Assembly: GCA_013115135.1 (NCBI GenBank)
Contig: JABANP010000125.1
Location: 1 to 64,000 of the forward strand
Source: Perkinsus olseni
Taxonomy: Eukaryota; Perkinsozoa; Perkinsida; Perkinsidae
Length of the DNA: 64,000 nt
Direction of reading: 5' to 3'
The translations under genes and the position numbers were made by a program. A model generated the notes under the pieces. It saw only the letters and a program-made list of their open reading frames with translations. It made no database searches and was not told where the DNA came from. Shown one piece after another: positions 1 through 12,111 of the stretch. Positions within the stretch are counted from its first letter, which is position 1. The number at the start of each line of letters is the position of its first letter.

Positions 1-3000
1 CTTGCTTTGCAGAGGAGCGTGGGGCGGCGACGAAGACCTGCCGAGTCCGAAGCGGAGCGGAGCCCCATTAGAGAGGAGGCGATGGAGGGGTCAGTAACTC
101 AACAGCCCTTTCTGCCGACGGCATTTTGCATCATCACTACGGCCTGTTGGTGACCTCTTAGGTGGCCTCGCGATTACTCGGGGCCGCCGCTCATCTCACA
201 GTCGATGCAGTCCTCGAGGATTCCGGATCCCGATGCTTCACGTCGAGCGAGGACGAGCACGTCAATATCGAGACCGACCGGACAGTGGACATCCACTCAA
301 AGGGCGTGACGTTCCGGATTGCTTGCGCCGCAGCAGAAGAAGTCCGAGGCTTGGCGTAGGGTTAGCGGAACAGCCCTCAGCCTAGCAGCAGTGCCCTCAC
401 TCAGGCGATGCAGCCCCTGAGCCTTCATTGATCGGCCGTCGCTATGGTGGGTAAAATGCAACGGAATTGAGCCACCAGGTTCTTGGACCACAGAGACTAG
501 GAGAAGTTCTGGTAAAGTATTTTGTCGATACTCGACAACTCCCGCACCATGACTAGATGTCGGCCTCGATATTACTATCATCGCAATACGTACTCCTACC
601 GCAGTTCTGTGTTTGTGCGCTTGATAGCACCGCTGAGAGATAAAAGTTCCTCGAGTCTTCTTTCCCGCTTGAGCGCTCTACTCACCTATGTTCTACCGCC
701 CTCGTTATCGTCTTTGATAGCCTCGACCTTCTCTTCCGAGTGGAGCGGAGGAACGGCGAGCCTCGATATCGTGGGCAGTTAGCTTCTGTGCTCGCCCCTC
801 CTTACGGGAGTTTCACAGCCGCCTCCTTTCCTCAGGCCCCCAGGATGTCGCAAACTGTCTCTGAACCTGGCAAAATTTGCCGCCTTCGGGAAGTCGACGA
901 ACCGATCAGTATACTGGAGAAAAAGAAGCGTAGTTGTTGAATGAGTGCCAGCAAGTGGCACGCCTCGGCTGCGACTGCCGCCATTTCCAGGGAGGTGACG
1001 AAGAAGAAGAAGGGCGTGAATCTCGCGCCTAAATGTGGCATCACTCGGAAAGAAGAGCGTTCTCGCGATGCCTGGGCGACTGCCTCCGTGCAGTGGCGTG
1101 GTAGGCGCGGATTCTGCGGACTTGGTGACTTTCAGGAAAACGGTCAGAGTGCGGCCCATAGAGCGTCTTAGTGGTAAGGCTGATGTGGGTCATCTTTCTT
1201 TTCGCGAGTGCTGCGATCGCTGCCGCTCCGCTGGCCCTAGTCCTCTCTTCTGTTCAGTCTAGTGATGATGATGATGATGATGATGATGACATGAGCAATA
1301 TGATAATTATTACGGAGAGGACGAATACGTCCTCTCCAAGACGAGGAGTCCGGATACGAGTGGAAGGAGAGCTCGGCGTACCAACGAAGGAGGAAGAGGT
1401 AAGACCCATGGCTTCAACCTTACGACGCCCGTCACCGACACAAGAAGGCAGTTAACAGACTTTGAGTTCATCCGTGCTTGCGGTGTCCCTCAAGGTTATC
1501 TCGACTCCGCGCTATTGTCACCATCTCTCTTCATTCCTCAGGGCTGGACAAGGGAGAAGGAGAGGCCGAAGGAGCCTGAGACGGCGAGGGGCGAATTCCT
1601 GGGCCTCCGATAGTGGATCCTCTACGTTCCCAGTCTGACCGTGCCTTGGATACTTCCACCAACGGTTGGCGTTCATGTGCCTCATGCTACGCTCTTATCG
1701 ATTGAATACACTTATTCGCTTCACGCTGGGATGTGATGTGAATCATCTTCTTCCTGCGATAAGTCTCCTGAGAGATCTTCCGAGTCGACACAGTATTTCC
1801 CGCGAGGGTGACTCTACCGTTAATATCTGCCCTCAGCCCTCCGCCCTCCGTCTCTGCTGCCGCCCCCGAAGAAGCCGGAAGCTGCTAAGATAACGGAGTC
1901 CTCCCTTCTCTCGCTCTGATCAGCCTGCCGCGGAACTGCCGGAGCTAGGTCTTCGAAGCGAACAAGTCCGCCAATAACAAGGGAGCTGAACCTAGGGTAA
2001 GGGGCAAGTGGACGGTATCCCGCGTAGCAGCCCAGAGCGTTGACGGGCTCTCTTACATCCTGGCATCCTGCATGGCGTCATAAGAGAGTTGATAATGATA
2101 CTTTTGGATGAGCCATACGATGGATCACTCGTCATGGCCTTCTTCAAGTATTCTGGTTTCCCTTCCCCAGGCAAGTCGGAACTGCTCCGAGTAAGTCTCG
2201 AGGCACCAACGCCGGAGTCTAAGAAGGTGAGATTGTCAAGTATCCCGGTCCCCGGTTTACCGGTCCCTTGTCGCTCCCCCCCCCCCTGCCTGTCGCTTGT
2301 GCCTGGTTATTACTCTCCTACGGCCGTCCAGTGAGCCTTATGGAGGTTTGGGTGCCCACCGGTAGATCGCCTCACTGCCGTTTCTATCCCTCTTTGCTCT
2401 CGAAATGCTCCTCCCCGGGCTCCTCTCTCATGGACTCCCGTGGACATGCGCCGCTGCTTTTGGCCCATTATTTCCGTTGTTCAGGAAAAGCGGCGCCCCC
2501 CCGGTGAAAACACACCGCCACCGTGGAATGGAAGCACCAGAGTTGGATCAACGATCGCTCACTCTCGATAGCTCCACCACGATCTCGGATCTAAGATCGC
2601 AGCAAACTAAGGCTCTCAAAGGGGAACAAACCTGGGGTAAGCTGGATTATTACTCAGTGATTCTGTGTTCCCAGCGGGGGCCGATATGTAGCGCCTCCGA
2701 CGGTTAGTAGGTAGGGTGGGCTTGTCTTTATTCTACCAGTTAGTTGCCTGCCATAACCCTCCCCGTTAGGGGGACTGCGACTCACGACGAGTGGCCCGAG
2801 GACGCCACAAAAGCCTAATACTGTAAGGCGGTGGTGGTGGAGCACCGCGGCGGTGCAGAGCGAATGTTCATTCCCTCCGGGCTGGTGGTCTGTAATCGGC
2901 TCTTCTTGCACTGTATGATGGTGTTCGTGGAGACTCAAAACTCATCAGTGCGCCTCTTTGCGCTACTCCATGTCCTGGTTCTCTTTGTTCCCTGCTCCGC

Positions 3001-6000
3001 TCTCTCTGTGATTCGACCTAAAGATCCTTTCTTTGACGTTGCCAAGGATGTACCAAGTCTTGGGAATGACGAGAAGCTACGTGAATACAGAGCGCCGTCA
3101 CCCCTAGCGGCTCAGTTGCCATTATACTTCGCATCTCGTCGGCGCACCGTCACCGGTCACCTTTTGTTGTGTCAGCAACCCGTGTCCGCCGAAGAGGTCA
3201 GAAACTGCGGAGGCCGCTAGTTTTCTTCGCGCCACTAGTCTGCCGCGAAATCGTATCAAGATGGCGTCGGCCAAGTCGCATACTTCTGGTGATGAATCTA
3301 AGTAAGGTAGGAGGTGCGGGCGAGAAGGCGGGAGGCTCCACTATCGCAGCACCTTCACCATCGGCCCGGATTCTATCAGGGTATTGCTACTCGGCAGGAG
3401 CCGCCTGCCGGAACTCCATCAAGTTGCTGGGCATAATCCGAGGCCTTAAGAAGACTTTGAGGTGCTTTGGAGCGGCTACGCTGGAAGACCTGCTGGTCGT
3501 CGTCGCGCAGCGTCCTCGCTTTAATCATTATCCTCCACGTTCCGTTCATGCAGCGAGGCCCTACGTGGTCGCGGAAAGGGAGTGGTCGGTCACCCAGGGC
3601 ATTGTCACGTTGCTGTGCGTTTAGGAAGGCGATCAGACGGTGAAGCCGGAGAGCAGCAGCAAGGCAACGTCTACCACTGGAGGAGCCCCGTCTAGGAGTC
3701 CCTTCCACTGAGGGTGAAACTCCCACAGGTGAGATCGGAGCATCGGCCAGCGCCCTATAGATTGCCTCGCCAGCCTCGGTACCGAATGGACGGACGAGGA
3801 TGGCTGCAAACAACGAAGCTTCCTGCTCTGTATCTCCACAAGCCGAGAGTGCCTCCTCAACAGACGTAAGGAGCCGAAGGAGACTCCCGTGGACGTGTAA
3901 GCTCACTCCGAAATCTTCTCAAGCCGCGTGAGGTACATTGTAGCATCGTCTGCGTCTGGTCATGCTGTTGCTCGCTTACGCCGCGTGTTTCCAGACAACC
4001 CCTGGAGAGTCGCCACTGAGGAGGACCGGGGAGCTTAGCGGCGTGAGGGAGCGCAGTTTCGGCATCTTAATCATTGAAGTTGCATCCGCAATATGACGAT
4101 CGGGGATCATCTTTCACTCTTTCATATCACAAATCGTTGAACATGGCTGCCATCGTCACCTTCCTATGAAACTGCTTCTTATCTCGCTGATTTGTCTCTC
4201 ACCACGTGGCGTTGTTTGGCGCGTGTCAACTCGCGGAGTGGTACTTTCTTCCTCTGCCTCCCCGCATTGTTCTCTCAGAGGAGCAGTCGCAGCCTCAAGA
4301 GTTTGTCGAAGTTCCACGCGGAAGTTGGATGTACGCATTTCCGGGTGCCTTTAACCAGCTGTAGGATCTAACACAACTCTCGTCCTCTGTGAAGGAGAAC
4401 CAGGCTTCTGGGCTGCAGGCAGGGAAGCTCGCATTGACTGGGGCTGAGGAGCTTTCAGCGTTTCTGCTCCTCGATGTGAGTAACGCGGTGGAGCGAGCAT
4501 CATCTTGTATCTTAACGATCAAATTCGGGTGGTTCTGTCGGAGTTCATCTTTCCTAGCCTGTCACGGGAAAGTCTATGATGCTCGCTTCCCGTCCTTCCT
4601 CCGTATGGCACACGCATGTGAATATGCCGATGGCTTTGAGGTCTCTTCAGTGACGAAAAACTCAGCAGAGCCTACTGGAGAAGAAGCCTCAGGAAACGAA
4701 GGTCACGCCAAGCTCCACTCGAGAAGAAGGTCCATGCAAACGAAGGCTGCACATGGTTCTGGAGAAAGAAGGTTCGAAGACCGACGTTTCAAAGAGCACT
4801 ACTAAAAAGGAAACTCCGCAGCAGGCAGGAGGTGGAGCTTCAAGAGTTGTAGCCGATATAGCGGAGATGATATATCCCTTCTGCGGAAGCCGACCAAACG
4901 ATCCTTTCTGCAGGTCTTCTTCATTCAGCAGGTCTTCGCTGAGAGGCTCTTTCAGAGTAGCATGGGATCGGCATGTCACAGCCTCGAATGAGAAAAATTC
5001 GACTGAAAAACGTCTTCGTTGAGGGAGAAATAACTCGGCGTAAGTTGCGACATACCGGTCGATAACGAATCTCGCTACTTTTCTGATTGAAGCTTTTCCA
5101 GGGCGAGCATCAGTCGTGGTTACCGATGGATCTCGCGATCCAAACTTCTGTCTACCGGGAGAATTTTATGAAGCTTTATGTCGACAGGATACACGCCTGG
5201 ATTGATTTCCGCTGTGCTTCTCTATCGGACTGTGTATCTGGTCATGATGCCGCCTCGCTCTGCTCCAGAGGAGGAGAGCGGGCTCCAGGATTTGGCCATA
5301 AGGATCGCGATCGAATGGACCGCTCTGTAAAGACAAGTGAGTACCGATTGGCACCCCTCCCGAGCCAGTGCACCATCCCTATGTATAACTTTACGCCATA
5401 CCCTAATAGTAGATGGCGGCTCAGATGTTGTCGGAACTCTTGACTCTCTTCATGAGTGTTCATGATGCTGCTGGATGTAATCACCTAGTACTCTAGCATT
5501 GTTGCGCTGCCTAACGCCAGCTGTGCGTAGTGACTGGAGCGAGGTACTCCTCGCCTCTTTCCAAGTCCAGACTCTTCTGGGCTGCCACTCCGCGCTCTCG
5601 CTAGCGACGAAAACATCTATTCCATGCTGCTGCCACCGGTCCCTACTATGCGATCGCGATGCGTTTCTGAGTTCCCAGGCCCGCACACAGCCATTCACAT
5701 CCAGTCGTACTTCATGCTCTGATAGTTCCCATCCCACTGCGTCTACTCACTACGGCAATGTCTTGCCACTCTTTATCGGTCCTGTCGGTAGCTCTTGCAC
5801 TTCTCTCATGTAGTCGAGGCAAGAACGGTAGGCCTCACTCCAGGATAAGGTCCATTGATTGGATGATTGACTCCGCCCATTGGATACATGCAATGCGCCG
5901 TATCACTTGGCTAATACTCGGTGATGGCCTCTAACTGCTGCTGCTACCGCTTTTTCAGGTGGGAAGAGGAGTACCGTCGCTGAAGAAGGCGAGGTACGCC

Positions 6001-6696
6001 TCATTGCCGCCCCTCAGTGTGCAGATATCGCGGGAGATGGAGTCACTCCTGTGTCGGCTCTGAGAATCGCCGGCCTTTAAAACCGGGCTGGGAGGAGGAG
6101 GAAGAGCTGCCTGCTATGGGGCAAGAGGTATACCCCACGCGGCAGCGGGCGAACAGTCTGGTCAACCAGAATGCTGATCCTTCATAAACTTTGGAAGCCA
6201 TTGCCCCGGAGAGCGTCATTGTCTTGACTCAATATTACACGGAAAATGCCGCATCTGGAAACGGTTGGAATTGATCAGCTTCGGTGTTAGTCCTCATTAT
6301 CGTCGATTTGCTGGCAGAAGTTAAGCAGGGTGTTTGAAAGATCACTCTCACCAGCCTTCAAGGTGGTTCTGCTGTAGGTGAGCAAGACGTGTTTACATTA
6401 GAGATGAGCACTCGGAATACATTCGAGCTACCTATACACCTTTCCGGAGCCATTCTTCCCTATGGCTACGATAGAATTACCGAGTCCGCCGCAGAGAGCT
6501 TGAAGTAACGCATACTGTCACTCGACTCAAACCTATCATATTGAGTGACGTTCATATTGTTAGGCACTGTAATGCCGAGGTCGTCGCCGCCATTCGCCAA
6601 GGATTCAGTGAGAACTTCCGCGGACTTGGTGTGGCTCCGAAAGAGGGCGAGATCGTTGCCAAGCTGTGCCTTGCTAAGCACTTACGCTGCCAATAG
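1..6696 (+). CDS. Uncharacterised multi-exon gene(s), low-complexity protein, 5' end outside window
   Basis: I do not recognise this protein. Coding stretches lie on the + strand between short GT-AG introns and are rich in Ser, Arg, Pro and Glu. Clear fragments include one around 1470-1610 with the motif DFEFIRACGVPQGYLDS and one around 3320-3460 containing TFTIGPDSIRVLLLGRS. Near 6090-6130 there is an exon with PGWEEEEELPAMGQE. The two best-defined exons are the last: 6402-6504 (TFELPIHLSGAILPYGYD) and 6564-6696 (EVVAAIRQGFSENFRGLG), ending at TAG 6694-6696. Several fragments change frame without a clean intron, for example near a G run around 1588. More than one gene may be present. Strand and the final exons are the most secure part; the full exon chain is not resolved. 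Confidence 0.45.
1263..1290. repeat. GAT trinucleotide microsatellite
   Basis: About nine uninterrupted GAT units. On the + strand one frame reads poly-Asp, and the frame changes at the 3' end of the run into a tyrosine-rich stretch (YDNYYGEDEY), so the repeat may be coding and of unstable length. Confidence 0.8.
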
Positions 6697-7422
6697 CGGC
6701 GTTTTCGATCCCTCTGAAAGCGTCGTCCGATTTATGTGTGTGCGATATTTATTCAGTGTCAAGTTGATAGGCCGAGTGTTGTATCAGCTCTGGGGAATGT
6801 CTCTGGCGGTAGGGGATGGAGGCTTTCGAACTGCCGAGGCGCTGATAGCTTGTACATCTATTCTCTGTGCTTCGGGTTGATCCCCGTCGAAGGGACTCGG
6901 GCAAAGCCTCGACCGAACTCGAGCAGAAGCACCGTGTGGGGCTGGTCCGCAGGCGGCCAGAGAGGGAGCGAGGATCGGCAGTGATAGAGAATGGTGTGAC
7001 TCGAATAAGCACTGGTAACGATGGAGTATCGCTGCGGGCAGGCCAACTCGTATGTGGCGAGGTGTCTGTAAAGACCGAGACTCCAGCCACCAGCAGAGTA
7101 CATGTGTACAACGTACATGCCAGCGAGGAAAGAGCCTCTTTCCTCAAAGCCTTTCCTCAAGCGATCTTTCAAAGGATCACAAAAAGGCCCGTCAGAGTCT
7201 ATCCATAACTGGGGCGGCTGTCTCAGAAAGATAGTACACATCTTGGTAGATGCCATACCCCTCATGATGTCTTCTGCGTCGCCCGACGTGGTCGGTTACT
7301 CGAGTTGAGTTACGTCTGGTGCCGTCGTCGTACGGGGGCGTAACCTTATCGTTGTTCTGACCGGCTGTATTCCCTATATGGCACTATCACTCACACCCCG
7401 TTCCCCAAACTAATGACGCTAG

Positions 7423-7773
7423 GAGCTCCCACCAACACCGTCCCTCAACATCTCCATTGACCGGGCCACCCTCGAGACAACGCCGGTTTGGTACACAGTG
7501 GTCGTCTCGGGGCCTGGCCGAGTTGTACGCTGGACGGTCCGCCGTCGCTATGCAGACTTCCATGCACTCCACAACAGCATCGCCTCTCTGCTAGAGGGCC
7601 CAGTGAGGCTACCTCCCAAACGCTACTTGCCATGGCGTGCTCACGACCCGCTGATGGTGGAGGAGAGGCGTAGAGGACTTGAACGATATCTACGTCAGAT
7701 CATGGCCATGCGACGGGTGTACGAAGATAACCGTGTGGCACTTCCCTTGAGGCCTCTGCTGAGATTTCTATAA
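7423..7773 (+). CDS. PX (phox homology) domain exon, sorting-nexin-like
   Basis: After the acceptor CTAG at 7419-7422 the frame gives a compact PX domain: a first strand region (SLNISIDRATLETT), then WYTVVVSG, the core RRRYADFHALHNSI with the basic Arg-Tyr pair, a PPKRYLPW segment, and the helical stretch ERRRGLERYLRQI. PX domains bind phosphoinositides on endosomal membranes. The RRYxDF and ERRxxLExYL positions match the family. The exon runs into TAA at 7771-7773 directly after the last PX helix. Either the protein is a PX-only protein or it continues into the helical and coiled-coil region downstream by a splice or frame change I cannot place. Upstream exons between 6697 and 7422 are likely but not defined. 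Confidence 0.7.
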   Translation, partial: ELPPTPSLNISIDRATLETTPVWYTVVVSGPGRVVRWTVRRRYADFHALHNSIASLLEGPVRLPPKRYLPWRAHDPLMVEERRRGLERYLRQIMAMRRVYEDNRVALPLRPLLRFL

Positions 7774-7859
7774 TAGTGCGGCATGCATGGTCAAAAGGAC
7801 GTTGGCTATTTGAAGCTCCTCTGTCCCCCTGTCCCTCGAGCCCGCACTGGCCACTCCTA

Positions 7860-10800
7860 TCGCCTCCTGCAGACCGCTCCTACGAGCGCTCCTTGGCCAT
7901 GTTGGTGACGATCATCACTCCATCGCTGGAGCCGCCCCTAGCTGTTCTCGAGCAAGTCGTGAGTGTCGGGGAAGGCAGTGGTCTGATTTGTGAAGAGGGC
8001 GGTATCCGCGTACTGATGGCTGCGCATTGGGACGAAGCATGCCGGTGAACGCAGTGAAAGATGTGAGGAGCTCGGCTGGAATCCACCAGCCACTTCTGCA
8101 ACCCAGTCCCGCTGCTGCTGCTGCTTTGTCAGGTGCTCCTAGCTCCTGCGCTCACGCCCAGAATCGATGTTTCTCTACTTTCCAAGTGGGACGGCGGCCT
8201 CAGCGAGATGCTGGACAGGCTTGCAGGTGTATGGCGCTGCAGAGTCGATCACGGCTGCCTCTAACCTGTCAGGCAGTCAGAACTCCGACGTCCCACTCTG
8301 TATAGCCTGTGCGTTGGTCGTTGCGGTCGCTGGTGATCCGGACCTGGAAATCGCCTTGACGGACCGTCAGAGCTCAGGACTGCAGCTCCTCGAGTGCCTT
8401 ATGGCTGTGGAGGATCTGGCCACTCGGTGCATTACCGGCCTGATAATCTCAGCGCTCCTACGCCGTGGGAATGCTACCCTCCTTCCCCACCGAGATCGAT
8501 TGTGGCATAGTCTCGGGGACCAGGCCAAGCGAGTGAGAGAAGTTGTGGGGACGCCTGAGGAGATGCGGCTCTTCGAGGCCTTGGACGCAGTGCTGGACGA
8601 GGGTATGGAGGGGTTCGTACGACACCTGCTCTCCGATAATGACGTTGTCGCCGATCTCGCCTGCAACCTTCTGACGGTGTACTTCCGAGGACCCCTGCCG
8701 CAGTTCCAGACGGAAGAGGAAATATCTCCAACGACTGAGTCACGTGACCTTCGGAATGAACGATGCTGGGGCCGTCTCTACGACATGGCTGTTGAGAGGC
8801 TGCGCTGGCTCGTTGACGACCACGGTAATGTGGCGGCCAGCGAGGCGCTACTGGCCTGTCATGGTTGGTGTGAGGGGAAGAGCGTTACCGAGCAGACCGC
8901 GGAGACCCGCGTCAGATGTGTAGAGCTGGCAGCGGGTGGTGGTCTGGCCGAGAATCATGACCACTTGGCAGGTGGGCCAGGATGGTGCTGCCGCCGGCCT
9001 CGAGTGCCCGCTGTTAGACTCGTCAAAACGATGTGAACTGGCGGTAGAAGCGCAGGGAGGTGATGTTAGGCGGAGAGGGGCAGCGAGAGAGGGCCTGGAG
9101 GAGGGCCTAATCGCTCGACTGCTGGATGCCTTCCAAGCATTGAATCGGGTGCAGATGAGGCTCACCGCTTCATGGGACTTGGTACCCCTTTTTTTGTGAG
9201 TGTCACCGCCAAGGGGTCCTCCTTGTCAGGCTGGTGCGGCGGCGCGGGACAGCCGCAAGGCAACGGACCGTCTGCTCCTAACCAGAGGCAAGCTCTTGAC
9301 GATGGGAGAACACCTTAGAGAGAAGTGCGACCATCTGTCTTCAGCCAGTCGTGAACTCAAGTACGGCTTTGTCAGGGATATTAACTCTTTAGCGCGTGAA
9401 AGGGCAGAGGTAACGAGCGCTCAGCAAGTGGTCGTGAATGTCGAGGATCAGCTTGGCAAATGCACTTCCGCGATGGCGGATGCGAAGAGGTCGGCCACCC
9501 GCGGTAGCCTTCATCCTATTCTCTGTGCCTTCAGAGTTCAAGCGATGACACAACAGGCGCTCTCCACCTCTGCAGAGCTACTGTCGCGGGCCAACGCTCG
9601 ACTGGCTGACATTCAGAGGTACCTCGCAGCTGGTTCGAGGCGCTACGGCCATCGTTACCTTTAGTAAACTAGCCATCGTGAAGGAGCGGCTTGACGGGGT
9701 ACCAGCGCGGAGGAACCAGTGCTTGAAAAGCTCTGGAGCTAGCACGAGAAGAGCTCCATACGGCAGAAGATGAGGCTCGGTGAGCAACCCTATGGCAGTC
9801 AATCCAGTACGATGCTGCTGCTCCAGACACAGAGGCGTGGAAGCCGAGAATGCCTCTAATGCGTCCGAGAGAGTTGCCGGCGAGCTCCGCGAGATCGAGT
9901 CCACGCGAGATATGGTCGCCAGCCTCCTCTACCGTGTGGACGCCACACAAGCTGACGAGGACGTGAACTCTATTTGGGCTGGCATACCGAGCTGGTTAAC
10001 AACTGAGGCTTTGTCGAGTGAGAGGGGGTCCGTACGGTCGCACCGATCAGTCTGGGGTGATGCGGGTCTGGAGTTGGTGATGGTTCATTTCACAGGCCCT
10101 CCAGCGACGTTGGAGGACCTGCGTGGGCGAATGGAGGAGTTTAGGCTGATAGTTGAGAATAGGGTGCTCACAGCGCGGAGAGATGTCGAAGTCGCCCGAG
10201 ACCAGGCCGCAGCAGCCAAGGTCAGTGACGCTGTGTGGGGTGGATAACGATACTCATTTGCGGTGTTCCATTGCTACGGCCCGGCGGGATGTTTTTACTG
10301 ACGCGTCTGGTCTTTCTCGGTCGGATTCGGTGAAACTTCTCCCAATCAGGAGTTGGCCTTTCGGGCTAAGGAGCGAGAGACAGCGCTGCAAGAACGATGT
10401 CGGAACCTCGAGACTGAGGTGGCTGATATCGAAGACACTGCAGCTCTGGAGAAGAGAGTTGAGGAATTGCAAGAGGCTGAGAGAAGACAAGTCTCCGATG
10501 TGGAGCGATGCAAATGTGAGTAATTGGCTCCGCGCTTCTCGAGAGGGAGTCGAGTTGGTCCTCTTTGTGCAGCGGATCGCGCAGCACGAGCATTCGAGCT
10601 GTCGGAGCAGAGAGCACGGGTTGAAACTGCTGAGAAGAGAGTCGAAGAGGCTGTGGAGAACCTCAGAACTGCCGAGCGTGATCGCGACTCCAAGGTGAGC
10701 TGGCTGAGAGTATCTATTAATACTACCCTTTACTCTCTTCTCGGTTCGCGTCTCATGCGCTACCCCAGACCCTGTCGTGTCCCTTCACTCAGTCTCAAGC

Positions 10801-11156
10801 ATTGAGGACAATAGCCTTGGAGACAGATGCCAGGCTGAGGGAGATCGAGTCGCGTGCAAGTCGTCTCATAGCTCAGACAGTGCGGACTGAACTCGAAGTG
10901 ATCATGGCTGCCCAACACGGGTGCATGGAAGTAAGGCGTCTCTCTACTGTCATTCCTGCCGCCGTAGTGCTTCAGTTGGATAGTGCCGCTGTAGGTGAAT
11001 GAGTGTTTGCACTTGGAGGAAGAGATGAGGAATGAGGCCCTCAACCGCATCGCGGAAGTACAGACGCACCTCGCGGAGGTCAGCAGGGTTATTCGAGAGA
11101 GCACTTCGAAGCCCGACTCGGGAGCAGGAGACCACCAGCCCTGGCCGATGCAATAA
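7860..11156 (+). CDS. Helical-repeat plus long coiled-coil protein, possibly the C-terminal part of the PX protein
   Basis: Exons from about 7880 encode helices resembling ARM/HEAT repeats (EEGGIRVLMAAHWDEA), and an exon at about 8270-8930 has long amphipathic stretches such as GFVRHLLSDNDVVADLACNL. From about 9220 to 11156 the exons are coiled coil, heptad-rich in Glu, Arg, Leu and Ala (VETAEKRVEEAVENL, ETDARLREIESRASRL). Introns are short with clear GT and AG, for example donors near 10518, 10694 and 10930. The last exon ends at TAA 11154-11156 after a polar tail. PX domain, then helical repeats, then coiled coil would fit a sorting-nexin or membrane-trafficking scaffold; that role is inferred. 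Two frame changes (near 8940 and 9725) do not coincide with a canonical intron. Confidence 0.55.
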
Positions 11157-12111
11157 GATCACTATTGCCACACTTGCTGCATTTTTGTTTCATGATTTTG
11201 TGACTTTTTGGATCACTTGATCGCATCCCCGCCCCATGTGCCGAGTTGTTGAGGCGCCGATGTAATGTAAGCGTCAGGCAATTCCCATTTGAATGGCCAG
11301 TCTGGTTCGGGTCTCTTCCCATCCTGTTACCCGAAACCCTCGCCGCCTCTTCCGGGCGCATGCTGACCATGGCACCCTACACACCTCGATTGTTGGGTTC
11401 AGGGAGAAGGTGTGCCGGTATTGCTCATCAGTTGTCCCTTGTCCTCTTCTATTGGAGGACAGGCTTGCCTCCGTTAGGTCCCATGTGAGACTGAGGATAT
11501 GAAGATACTGTCATAGAGGTCGCTGCAGATCCTTTGTCGGGGCGATTGGACTTATGATGATGATGATGATGATGATGTGAGGATCGATGAGTCACGTTTG
11601 ACAGAAGAGAGGGGTCCGCCGGAGTTCGATCTAGCAGTTGCCGGGGATTCTATTGCTCATTCATTTGGGATCACTTCACTCCCGATAACACTTCCGCAAC
11701 CGACTCTGGGGGGTGGCCCCTTCGTAGTCGTGTACAGCGACCGATACCGTCTCGAGCGTCATCGTTGAACCCCCGCTTTTAGAATAGTGAACGCTGAGTA
11801 CTGTAGCGTTCGAATCTTGATGTGGTCGCCGTTCGCAATCTTTGGATGGTTCCCAAACTTCGCGGCCCAACACAAACTTGCTGTCTCGAAAGTTGTCTAC
11901 TAGTTGAAGAGGTTGAGATAGGACTGAGACTGTTTCTATGTCCTGAGCATATTGATCGCCGTGGCCGAGTGGCCCGAAAAAGTTGGTATCAACCAACTTC
12001 GGAAAAATGAGTGGTAATGAGTAATACTCTGACTGGCTTGCATACTCACCAGCACAGGAATATCAGGGCGTATTAGGGAATGATATAACCCTATGGAGAC
12101 ATCACATATCT
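11157..12111. other. Convergent intergenic region
   Basis: Between the + strand coiled-coil gene and the 3' end of the - strand secreted-protein gene. It contains a GAT-type microsatellite at 11554-11577. Short open frames in it show no recognisable motif, and I see no RNA gene. Confidence 0.5.

Noticed and set aside
779..1159. 126-residue - strand open frame
   Set aside because: It overlaps + strand coding fragments with better splice context and has no recognisable motif.
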